Shown here piece by piece: positions 5,321 through 12,479 of a DNA stretch of 13,128 nt. Made by a program: the position numbers and the translations under genes. Within the stretch, counting starts at the first letter, position 1. Each line of letters starts with the position of its first letter. The DNA is from JAJZMF01 sp035702845 (GTDB taxonomy: Bacteria > Actinomycetota > Acidimicrobiia > Acidimicrobiales > Palsa-688): positions 1 through 13,128 of the forward strand of contig DASSZK010000372.1 in assembly GCA_035702845.1 (NCBI GenBank), written 5' to 3'. The notes beneath the pieces are model-generated. The model made no database searches. It saw only the letters and a list, made by a program, of their open reading frames with translations, and was not told the origin of the DNA.

Positions 5321-7536
5321 GCTCGGGTAACGGTCGCCGGGGTGCCGGGTACGGCTCGAGCGCGCCGGCCACTGTTCGCACAAGTAGGGCGGGTCGCACA
5401 AGTAGGGGGGGCACACCTCGGGCCCGTAACCGGCGCCGTTACCTGGCTTCGATATCTGTGATGACTGCCTGCTTGGGCGCCATTCTTGTCCGTCTCTTCT
5501 TCGTTCAAGGGCTTGATGCCCAACACCTGATCGGGCTTGCCCAATCCGAGTACGTCCATGAGATTTCCTTCCCGGGCGAACGCGGGGCGATCCTCGACCG
5601 GAACGGCTACGAGCTTGCCATGTCCGTCCCGCTCACCACCGTGTACGCCGACCCGCACCAGGTTTTAGACCCGCGCCTCGAAGCCCAGTACCTCTCCGGT
5701 CCCTTGGCCCTGCCCGAGGCCACCCTGCAGTCCTTGCTCAGTTCGGAAAGCGGCTTTGTTTACCTGGCACATATGATCCCCGACCAGGCGGCCGTCAAAG
5801 TGCAAAAGTTGATCTCCGAAGGCTCGTTGCCCGGGGTGGCGACGATGCAGGAGCCGAAGCGTTTCCTGCCTGCAGGCCAGCTGGCCCTGCCATTGATCGG
5901 CGAAGTCGGCACCGATGGCAGCGGGCTGTCGGGGCTCGAGTACAAGTACAACTCTCTCTTGGCCGGTAAACCTGGCAAATTGGTCGAGCAAATGGACCCT
6001 GGCGGCGGCCAGATCCCCGGCGGGGTGGAACAGTACATCGCGCCGGTAAGAGGCGACGACCTCGTGCTTTCCTTGGACAGAGGGCTCCAGTTCGACGCTG
6101 AACAGGCCCTGGCCCGCGCACTCGTTGCTGCCAATGCGCAGAGCGGTATCGCACTGATCATGGACACAAAGACCGGTGAGTTGCTGGCGGCTGCCGAGCT
6201 GACGACGCCGAGTGCGAGCGATCCGGCTACGTTGCACGAGCCCCCGGCGCTGCCGATCTATTACGTCTCGCCAACGCCGGCGACGTCCAGCGGGGGCCAG
6301 AGCAGCGGCACCGCTGCCAAGGTAACGAGCGTCAAGAGCTACCAGCCGGTGGAGTCACCCTCGGCTACGGCCTTTACCAGCGTTTATGAGCCCGGCTCGG
6401 TGGAAAAGATCGTAACCTTGGCGGCTGCGCTCCAGCAGGGCGCGATCTACCCGAGCGAGATCTTCCCAGTTGCCGGCAGCTATGACGTCGCCGGTACAAC
6501 GATATTCGATGCGTGGCCGCACGGCACCTTGGACTGGACGGCCTCGAGCATCCTCGCGCACTCCTCTGATATCGGCTCTGTCGAGATCGCGCAGCGCCTC
6601 GGCCTCCCCAGCCTGGTTCAGTGGATCCACCGGTTCGGGATGGGGCAATATACGGATGTAGGTTTCCCGGGCGAGTCCGCCGGCCTGATCCCTGGCCCCG
6701 CACAATGGTCGGGGACGAGCATCGCCACCGTCCCTATCGGGCAGGGTATGGCGGTAACTGCCATCCAAATGCTCGACAACTACAACACCATTGCCAACGG
6801 TGGTATGTTCGTGCCCCCCAAACTGGTGGATGGTTATGTTGACTCGCAGGGCAAAGAGCACTTTTTCCGGTACCCTGCGCCTCACCGCGTCGTCAGCGCG
6901 GGGGTCAGTGCCGACATAACCTCCATGCTGGAAGGCGTCGTCAAAGTAGGTACAGGTCAGGCCGCCAGCCTCGTGCCCTACACTGTGGCGGGCAAGACGG
7001 GCACGGCGCTGGTCCCATCGCCCAAAGGCGGCTACATCCCCGGCGATTTCGTGTCCAGCTTTGCCGGCTTTGTGCCCGCAGAAGACCCCGCGATCACCGC
7101 GATGGTAGTAGTCGAAGGCACGCACCAGTACGGGGCTCAGGCTTCGGCTCCGGTGTTTGCCATGCTTGCCCGGGATGCCCTCCAGGATCTGGGTGTCCCG
7201 CCCCACAAACCCGAGCCGCCTTTGCCCGGTGTACCCATAGCGAGCGCGTACGGCGGGGAGGGAGAAGCGGCCGGGCCGGCTCTTCCGGGCCTGTCCGGTT
7301 CTCCTGATGTCCAAGTTGCCTCCTCGAATGCGGCCAACATCACCGCGTCGCGAACGGCCGGGCTGGCGCGGGCGACAGGGCCGACCACCGGTGCTGCCGG
7401 CGCGAACCCGGGGGCGGCCACTTCCACTGGGGCGGCCGCTTCCACTGGGGCGGCCGCTTCCACTGGGGCGGCCACTACCGGCTCGACCGCCCAAAACCGA
7501 GCTACCATCACCAACTCGGGCGCTCCCACCCACTAG
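5317..7536 (+). CDS. ftsI: Class B penicillin-binding protein, division transpeptidase FtsI/PBP3
   Basis: FtsI cross-links septal peptidoglycan. The 739-residue product has a basic cytoplasmic tail, a membrane anchor at about 42-63, a dimerisation domain starting FPGERGAILDRNG (85-97), and a transpeptidase domain. Catalytic motifs are SVEK with nucleophile Ser361 (YEPGSVEK), SSD at 416-418 where division PBPs usually have SxN, and KTG at 560-562. About 45 extra Ser/Thr/Pro-rich residues sit between KTGELLAAAEL and YEPGS. After the domain comes an Ala/Ser/Thr/Gly-rich tail of about 100 residues with an STGAAA repeat; no PASTA domain is seen. I chose ATG 5317 because it overlaps the ftsL stop as ATGA with GGAG just upstream; a TTG at 5281 would add 12 residues. 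A 29-bp gap leads to murE. Confidence 0.95.
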   Translation: MSSGNGRRGAGYGSSAPATVRTSRAGRTSRGGTPRARNRRRYLASISVMTACLGAILVRLFFVQGLDAQHLIGLAQSEYVHEISFPGERGAILDRNGYELAMSVPLTTVYADPHQVLDPRLEAQYLSGPLALPEATLQSLLSSESGFVYLAHMIPDQAAVKVQKLISEGSLPGVATMQEPKRFLPAGQLALPLIGEVGTDGSGLSGLEYKYNSLLAGKPGKLVEQMDPGGGQIPGGVEQYIAPVRGDDLVLSLDRGLQFDAEQALARALVAANAQSGIALIMDTKTGELLAAAELTTPSASDPATLHEPPALPIYYVSPTPATSSGGQSSGTAAKVTSVKSYQPVESPSATAFTSVYEPGSVEKIVTLAAALQQGAIYPSEIFPVAGSYDVAGTTIFDAWPHGTLDWTASSILAHSSDIGSVEIAQRLGLPSLVQWIHRFGMGQYTDVGFPGESAGLIPGPAQWSGTSIATVPIGQGMAVTAIQMLDNYNTIANGGMFVPPKLVDGYVDSQGKEHFFRYPAPHRVVSAGVSADITSMLEGVVKVGTGQAASLVPYTVAGKTGTALVPSPKGGYIPGDFVSSFAGFVPAEDPAITAMVVVEGTHQYGAQASAPVFAMLARDALQDLGVPPHKPEPPLPGVPIASAYGGEGEAAGPALPGLSGSPDVQVASSNAANITASRTAGLARATGPTTGAAGANPGAATSTGAAASTGAAASTGAATTGSTAQNRATITNSGAPTH
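5376..5411 (+). repeat. 18-bp tandem duplication in the ftsI 5' region
   Basis: Units at 5376-5393 and 5394-5411 (TCGCACAAGTAGGG plus four bases) differ at one position. The unit is six codons long and yields the Arg/Ser-rich repeat RTSRAG-RTSRGG in the cytoplasmic tail before the membrane anchor. It adds positive charge close to the membrane but lies outside any conserved domain. Confidence 0.9.
7411..7476 (+). repeat. 18-bp tandem repeat (3.7 copies) in the ftsI 3' region
   Basis: Units at 7411-7428, 7429-7446 and 7447-7464 read GGGGCGGCCRCTTCCACT, with a partial fourth at 7465-7476. Copies two and three are identical. The six-codon unit encodes GAAASTGAAAST-type low-complexity sequence in the extracytoplasmic tail after the transpeptidase domain. 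The same repeat explains the spurious periodic protein that appears when the other frames are read here. Confidence 0.95.
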
Positions 7537-7565
7537 GGTCGGGGGGAGGCTCGAAGGGGTTTTGT

Positions 7566-9050
7566 GTGCATCTTCAGGACTTATTGGCGGTAAGCGGCAT
7601 AGGCCAGGATGCGCAGGTATACCTGTCCGGTACTTCGGCGCCAGCGCGCTCGAGCCGTCTCGAGCTAAAAGACATCGAGGTAAAAGACATCGTGCTGTCT
7701 TCGGGGCAGGTGACCGCCGGCGCCCTGTTCGCCTGCATCCCGGGCTTCCTTGCCGACGGCCACTCTTTCGCCGGAGAAGCTGCCCGGAGAGGAGCTGTAG
7801 CTCTGCTCTGCGAACGGCGCCTGCCGTTGCCGGTCCCCCAGGTCGTGGTGCCATCAGTCCGCAGGGCATTGGGGCCCCTGAGCGCAGCATTTTTCGGGAA
7901 CCCGTCACGGTCGATGACGGTGGTGGGCGTGACGGGGACCAACGGCAAGACGACCACGTGCTCGTTGTTGGCGTCCATCTTCGAGGCGCGAGGGTGGCCT
8001 GCGGCTGCGCTGGGCACACTTACGGGGACGCGCACCACGCCCGAGGCGCCTGAGCTTCAGCGCACCCTGGCCGGGCTGCGCGCATCCGGTACGCGGGCGG
8101 TTGCTATGGAGATTTCTTCACACGCCTTGCACCAGCACCGTGTGGACGGTTCGCATTTCACTGCGGGTGTGTTCACGAACCTCAGCCAGGACCATCTGGA
8201 CTACCACGTGACGATGGAGGCATACTTCGAGGCCAAAGCCAGTCTTTTTCGCAGCGAACTGATCGATGTCGCAGTGGTGAACCGGGGCGATCCATGGGGG
8301 CTACGGCTCGTCGAGCGACTGGAGGGCAGTGGCGTACCGGTCGTGACTTTCGAGGCATCCGATGCTACCGAGATCGTCTCCGGCGCTCTTAGCGCCTCGT
8401 TCACATGGCGCAAGGAGCGGCTTCAAGTCAATATGCCCGGCAGGTTCAATGTCACAAATGCTGTGGCGGCGGCGACCACCGCAAAGGAGCTCGGCGTCGG
8501 CTGGGACGCCATCAGTGCCGGGTTGATGTCCTCGGCGCCCGTCAAGGGGCGCTTCCAGGCGGTGGACCTGGGCCAAGCCTTCGCCGTGCTGGTCGACTTC
8601 GCGCACACCCCGGCCGCCCTGGACGAGGCCCTCCGAGCGGCCAGGGAACTAACCGCACGCCCAAACGGTCGAGTCATCGTGGTGTTCGGGGCCGGCGGTG
8701 ACCGTGATAGAGGTAAGCGGCCCGTCATGGGCCGTAAGGCCGGTGAGCTGGCGGACGTAGTCGTCATCACCTCTGACAACCCTAGGAGCGAGAAGCCGTT
8801 GACCATCATGGAGGAGGTTGCGAGCGGAGTGCGTGGATGTGTGCCGCTCGTGGACGCGGACCGCCGGTCGGCGATCTTCGGGGCGATATCGATGGCGGCC
8901 CCCGGCGACGTCGTGCTCATTGCCGGCAAGGGCCACGAGCAGGGCCAAGACTTCGGGACGCACGTGGAGCCCTTCGACGACGCCGAGGTGGCGGTCGAGG
9001 CGCTCCAAGCAACGCGCGCGCTGCACCCCGATCGCTGGAGGCGCCGATGA
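7566..9050 (+). CDS. murE: UDP-N-acetylmuramoyl-tripeptide synthetase MurE (meso-diaminopimelate type)
   Basis: MurE ligates the third residue of the stem peptide onto UDP-MurNAc-L-Ala-D-Glu, using ATP in the cytoplasm. The 494-residue product has full length. It has an N-terminal substrate domain, P-loop GTNGKTTT at 124-131, TRTTPEAPELQ at 155-165, the HxxHLDYH-like QDHLDYH at 208-214, and EAKASLF at 222-228 with Lys224 as the expected carbamylated lysine. Further on are FAHTPAAL (345-352), DNPR at 404-407 and KGHEQGQ at 455-461. DNPR is the signature for meso-diaminopimelate rather than lysine as substrate. The GTG start at 7566 has AAGGGG 6 bases upstream. Codons 33-42 contain a 15-bp duplication. 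The stop overlaps mraY by 4 bp, so murF, the usual next gene, is absent. Confidence 0.96.
   Translation: MHLQDLLAVSGIGQDAQVYLSGTSAPARSSRLELKDIEVKDIVLSSGQVTAGALFACIPGFLADGHSFAGEAARRGAVALLCERRLPLPVPQVVVPSVRRALGPLSAAFFGNPSRSMTVVGVTGTNGKTTTCSLLASIFEARGWPAAALGTLTGTRTTPEAPELQRTLAGLRASGTRAVAMEISSHALHQHRVDGSHFTAGVFTNLSQDHLDYHVTMEAYFEAKASLFRSELIDVAVVNRGDPWGLRLVERLEGSGVPVVTFEASDATEIVSGALSASFTWRKERLQVNMPGRFNVTNAVAAATTAKELGVGWDAISAGLMSSAPVKGRFQAVDLGQAFAVLVDFAHTPAALDEALRAARELTARPNGRVIVVFGAGGDRDRGKRPVMGRKAGELADVVVITSDNPRSEKPLTIMEEVASGVRGCVPLVDADRRSAIFGAISMAAPGDVVLIAGKGHEQGQDFGTHVEPFDDAEVAVEALQATRALHPDRWRRR
7662..7691 (+). repeat. 15-bp tandem duplication in murE
   Basis: GAGCTAAAAGACATC (7662-7676) is followed at once by GAGGTAAAAGACATC (7677-7691), one mismatch apart. 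It is codon-phased and encodes ELKDI-EVKDI at residues 33-42, just before the first conserved segment of the MurE N-terminal domain. The A-rich AAAAGACATC is unlike the GC-rich surroundings, which makes the duplication easy to see. Confidence 0.92.
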
Positions 9051-10075
9051 TCTCCCTGTTGATCGCCGGCGGCGTAGCGCTGCTCGTTGCGATGCTTGGT
9101 ACTCCGCTGCTGATAAGCGAGCTGCGCGTGAGAGGGATCGGCCAGCAGATCCGAGAAGACGGCCCGAGCGGTCATTTTTCAAAAGCTGGCACGCCCGTTA
9201 TGGGCGGCCTGGCAATAATGGCCGCAGCTGTGGTCGGCTACAGCGTCGCCCACGTTTCAAGCGCGTTCACGACCAGAGGCTTGGCTGGAATGGTGACCAT
9301 CTGCGCCGCTGCCCTCGTCGGCTTTATCGACGACTGGCTAAAAGTCACCCGCCAGCGAAGCTTGGGCCTCAACAAGAGGGCCAAGATCGCCGGGCAGTTT
9401 GTGGTGGCGCTCGCCTTCGCCGTGGTTGCCGTGGTCTGGCTGAAGGTCGACACGCACCTGTCGTTTACCCGCTTTGACTCGATTGGCCTGCAGCTGGGGC
9501 AGGTTGGGTGGGTCATCCTCGCCGTGCTGTTGATCGTCGGCAGCAGCAATGCCGTCAACCTCACCGACGGCCTGGACGGGTTGGCGTCGGGTTCGTCGGC
9601 GTTCACTTTCGTCACTTTTACCGTGATCGGCTTTTACCAGCTCAAGCACTTTGCCCTTTACCGAAACCCCGCATCGCTCGATGAGGCAGTGATGTCTGCG
9701 GCGATGATCGGTGCTTGCGCCGGTTTCCTGTGGTGGAACGCCGCTCCCGCTCGGATCTTCATGGGTGATACCGGGTCCTTGGGCATCGGCGCGGCCGTGG
9801 GCGTCCTGGCCTTGCTCGAAAACGTCGACCTTCTGCTCCCGATCATCGGCGGCCTTTACGTGCTGGAGACAGTCTCGGTCATCATCCAGGTGGCCAGCGT
9901 CCGGCTTTCCGGGCGCAGGGTGTTCCGTATGGCGCCTGTCCACCACCATTTCGAGCTGTTGGGGTGGCCTGAAACTACCGTCATCGTCCGCTTTTGGATC
10001 CTTGCCGGCCTGTTTACCGCACTGTCGCTCGGCGTGTTCTACGCCGACTTCCTCGCCCATGGAGGGACGACATGA
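9047..10075 (+). CDS. mraY: Phospho-N-acetylmuramoyl-pentapeptide-transferase MraY
   Basis: MraY moves phospho-MurNAc-pentapeptide onto undecaprenyl phosphate, making lipid I at the inner face of the membrane. The 342-residue polytopic product shows the family's motifs: KAGTPVMGG at 46-54, FIDDWLK at 93-99 with the catalytic-site Asp pair, NLTDGLDGLA at 171-180, FMGDTGSL at 238-245 and APVHHHFE at 296-303. Hydrophobic helices fill the intervals. The start is the ATG at 9047, which overlaps the murE stop (ATGA) and has GGAGG 5 bases upstream. The frame is open further back to 8837, but that stretch is antisense-like Arg-rich sequence inside murE and not MraY. The stop overlaps ftsW, leaving no room for murD. 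Confidence 0.97.
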   Translation: MISLLIAGGVALLVAMLGTPLLISELRVRGIGQQIREDGPSGHFSKAGTPVMGGLAIMAAAVVGYSVAHVSSAFTTRGLAGMVTICAAALVGFIDDWLKVTRQRSLGLNKRAKIAGQFVVALAFAVVAVVWLKVDTHLSFTRFDSIGLQLGQVGWVILAVLLIVGSSNAVNLTDGLDGLASGSSAFTFVTFTVIGFYQLKHFALYRNPASLDEAVMSAAMIGACAGFLWWNAAPARIFMGDTGSLGIGAAVGVLALLENVDLLLPIIGGLYVLETVSVIIQVASVRLSGRRVFRMAPVHHHFELLGWPETTVIVRFWILAGLFTALSLGVFYADFLAHGGTT

Positions 10076-11307
10076 CAACCACTTCGAGCTCTCGTCTTAC
10101 TGGGGCCTCCCGCCCGACGGCCCAGCGGGCAAGGATCGGGGCCGTCCTCAAGGTGCCCAGGCGGCGCCGGCGCGAGCTGCACCCTCGCAGTACCGAGTAC
10201 CTGATCCTCGTCAGCGTTGTCGGCGCCCTGTGCGTCGCAGGGCTGGTGATGGTCCTGTCCGCCTCGGCCGTATCCAGCCTGCGCGCCTACAGGATGCCTT
10301 GGTACTACTTCGAGCGCCAGGGGCTCTACTTGGGCGCCGGGGTCGTCGCCTTTTTGGTCGCTCACCGCGTGGGCATGGACCGGTGGCGCCGCCTGGCCCG
10401 ACCACTGTTCGTCGTGGCCACGTGCGGGTTGATGGCCGTCCTCGTGGCCGGCCGCAGCGCCGGTGGTGCGGCGAGATGGCTGGGGAGCGGTTCAGTCCAG
10501 TTCCAGCCGTCAGAGCTGGCCAAGTTGGCGTTGGTTCTTTTCGCTGCCGACGTCCTGGCGCGGCGCGAGGGCAAGCGTGACTGGATGTACCGCTGTACGC
10601 CCGTCCTCGTCGCCATCTTGGGCTTTGTGGGTTTGATCATGAAGCAACCGGACATGGGAACTGCCGTGGTGATCTGTTGCATCGGCGCCGCCATCTTGTT
10701 CACCGCCGGTATGCCTGTCCGCGCCATGGTCGGCCTGGGGGCGACAGGAGCGGTGGCGGGCGTCGTGTTCGCGACTACGGCCAGCTACCGGGCGGCCCGG
10801 CTCACGTCTTTTTGGGACCCTTTCGCTCATGCCAGCTCCACCGGGTACCAGTCGGTACAAGGCCTGATCGCTCTGGGAGCGGGCCACTGGACGGGCACGG
10901 GGATCGGCCAGAGCCTGGCGAGTTGGGGCTACCTGCCTAATCAGTACACCGACTTCATCTTCGCCGTGATCGGCCAGGAGGCTGGCTTTGCGGGCAGCAT
11001 GGTGATGCTCGGTTTGTTCGCTCTGTTATGTGTCGTCGGTATGCGGGTGTCGTGGAGCGCCGAGACAACTTTCGACGCCCTCGTGGCTGCAGGGGCGACG
11101 GCGTGGTTGGCGGCGCAGGCCGTCATCAACGTGGGCGCTGTGGCCGGAGTCCTACCGGTTACGGGCGTGCCTCTGCCGTTTGTTTCGTACGGGGGGACTT
11201 CTTTGGTCATCGTGCTGTTCGCCACCGGTCTCCTCGCCAACATCGCCCGGCGGGCGCCCGTTGCTCAGAGCGCGAGCGGGCGGGCGGCGGCCCGCGTGCT
11301 GGCGTGA
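10072..11307 (+). CDS. ftsW: Septal peptidoglycan glycosyltransferase FtsW (SEDS family)
   Basis: FtsW polymerises lipid II into glycan strands at the septum, working with FtsI. The 411-residue product has a basic cytoplasmic tail (1-42) and about ten membrane helices. SEDS landmarks are PSELAKL at 146-152, KQPDMGTA at 191-198, GYQSVQGLIALGAG at 258-271 and PVTGVPLPFVSYGGTS at 362-377. The catalytic extracellular loop reads LPNQYTDFIFAVIGQE, with Asp294 in the position of the essential Asp. The usual LPEAH before that Asp is replaced by LPNQY. The ATG at 10072 overlaps the mraY stop (ATGA) and has GGAGG a few bases upstream; the frame extends back to 9994 but only within mraY. The stop overlaps murG (GTGA). 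Confidence 0.96.
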   Translation: MTTTSSSRLTGASRPTAQRARIGAVLKVPRRRRRELHPRSTEYLILVSVVGALCVAGLVMVLSASAVSSLRAYRMPWYYFERQGLYLGAGVVAFLVAHRVGMDRWRRLARPLFVVATCGLMAVLVAGRSAGGAARWLGSGSVQFQPSELAKLALVLFAADVLARREGKRDWMYRCTPVLVAILGFVGLIMKQPDMGTAVVICCIGAAILFTAGMPVRAMVGLGATGAVAGVVFATTASYRAARLTSFWDPFAHASSTGYQSVQGLIALGAGHWTGTGIGQSLASWGYLPNQYTDFIFAVIGQEAGFAGSMVMLGLFALLCVVGMRVSWSAETTFDALVAAGATAWLAAQAVINVGAVAGVLPVTGVPLPFVSYGGTSLVIVLFATGLLANIARRAPVAQSASGRAAARVLA

Positions 11308-12479
11308 ACGCACGCCCCTGGGCCGTCTTCGCGGGCGGCGGTACGGGCGGCCACTTGTACCCGGGGCTGGCGGTAGCCGCCGAGCTGGTCGAGCGAGGCC
11401 ACGACCCTTCCACGTTGCATTTCGTTGGTGCGAAAAGAGGTCTCGAAGCCCGGACCAAGGCACTCGAAGCGTTCCCCGCCACTTTCCTGCCTGGTCGGGG
11501 GTTGTCCCGCAGCAGGGCTCCGGTCGCGGTACGCCAAAACCTCTTGGCGCTCGTATCCAGCGCACAAGCCCTTGTTAGAGCGGTCATGCTGTTCGCGCGC
11601 TGGCGGCCCGCGGTTGTCGTCTCGCTCGGCGGTTACGCCAGCTTCCCTTGTGTGGCTGCCGCTGTTATCACCCGGTGCCCGATTGTCGTGGTGAACGTGG
11701 ACGCGGTCGCAGGGGCAGTGAACCGCTGGGCAGCCCGCTTTGCCAAAGTGTGCGCGGTCGGCGCACCCGCCGTCGATGTTCCCAGGTCGGTGTACACGGG
11801 GGTGCCGGTGCGCAGATCCCTGGGTGCAGTGGACAGGAGCCCCGAGGGGCGCGCCCGGGCGCGCCGAAGCCTGGGCCTGCCTGAAAGTGGTTGGGTCGTG
11901 GCCGTTTCGGGTGGTTCGCTTGGGGCGCGCAGCATCAACGAGGCGGCCCTCGGGCTGGGCGTATTGTGGGCGGGGCGCACCGACGTGTGCATTTTCCATG
12001 TCGTCGGGCGCAGGGACTGGGAAGTGGTGAGCCCGCGGTGCCCCTCTACGAGCGGTGGCCTGCGCTATATCGCAGTGCCCTACCAGGAGGACATGGCATC
12101 GCTTTACGCCGCGGCGGACGTGGCCGTACAAAGGGCAGGAGCGAACACGGTGGCGGAGCTGGCCCTGGCCGGGGTGCCCTGCGTGCTGGTACCCCTCCCG
12201 GGTTCCCCGGGTGACCACCAGGGAGCCAACGCCCGGGCGTTGGCGGCGACCGGTGCCGGTGTAGTCGTGGCCGACAACGAGCTTGGGGCCGAGCGCCTGG
12301 CCAGCGAGCTGGACGCGTTGTTTTCCGATCCGGGCCGTTTGGATGCGATGGGGGAGCGCGCAAGGTCCCTCGCCCGGCCGGGGGCGGCGGCCAAGGTCGC
12401 GGACCTCGTCGAACAGTCGGCCCGCGGCCGGGGGCTCGCTCAACCGGGGCATGCCGACCCTGAGGCAAAGCCCAGCTAA
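11304..12479 (+). CDS. murG: UDP-GlcNAc:lipid I N-acetylglucosaminyltransferase MurG
   Basis: MurG adds GlcNAc to lipid I to make lipid II at the cytoplasmic face of the membrane. The 391-residue GT-B protein has GGGTGGHLYPGLAVA at 11-25, SLGGYAS at 107-113, the donor-side SGGSLGARSIN at 202-212, RAGANTVAEL at 277-286 and DHQGAN at 304-309. The acceptor-side motif, commonly HEQN followed by an A/I-x-G-x-x-N segment, reads VVNVDAVAGAVNRW here, so the HEQN residues are replaced. The start GTG at 11304 overlaps the ftsW stop (GTGA). No clear ribosome site precedes it, so translation probably depends on coupling. The frame is open upstream to 11028, but that part lies within ftsW and lacks MurG sequence. 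The stop TAA shares one base with the murC ATG. Confidence 0.95.
   Translation: MNARPWAVFAGGGTGGHLYPGLAVAAELVERGHDPSTLHFVGAKRGLEARTKALEAFPATFLPGRGLSRSRAPVAVRQNLLALVSSAQALVRAVMLFARWRPAVVVSLGGYASFPCVAAAVITRCPIVVVNVDAVAGAVNRWAARFAKVCAVGAPAVDVPRSVYTGVPVRRSLGAVDRSPEGRARARRSLGLPESGWVVAVSGGSLGARSINEAALGLGVLWAGRTDVCIFHVVGRRDWEVVSPRCPSTSGGLRYIAVPYQEDMASLYAAADVAVQRAGANTVAELALAGVPCVLVPLPGSPGDHQGANARALAATGAGVVVADNELGAERLASELDALFSDPGRLDAMGERARSLARPGAAAKVADLVEQSARGRGLAQPGHADPEAKPS

Noticed and set aside
6355..8019. 554-codon open frame on the minus strand across ftsI and murE
   Set aside because: It is antisense to two well-supported genes, is Arg/Gly/Pro-rich with no recognisable domain, and reads the ftsI repeat as GRPSGS. 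Long antisense frames are expected in high-GC coding DNA.
7306..8053. Plus-strand frame encoding repeated RPLPLG
   Set aside because: It is an out-of-frame reading of the 18-bp ftsI tail repeat continuing into murE, with no domain of its own.
8837..9046. Upstream extension of mraY to 8837
   Set aside because: The extension lies inside murE in another frame and is Arg/Gly-rich. ATG 9047 has GGAGG, an ATGA overlap and the normal MraY N-terminus.
11265..12452. 395-codon minus-strand open frame opposite murG
   Set aside because: It mirrors murG and ftsW codons and has the Arg/His/Pro composition of a shadow frame, with no motif and no ribosome site that I could justify.
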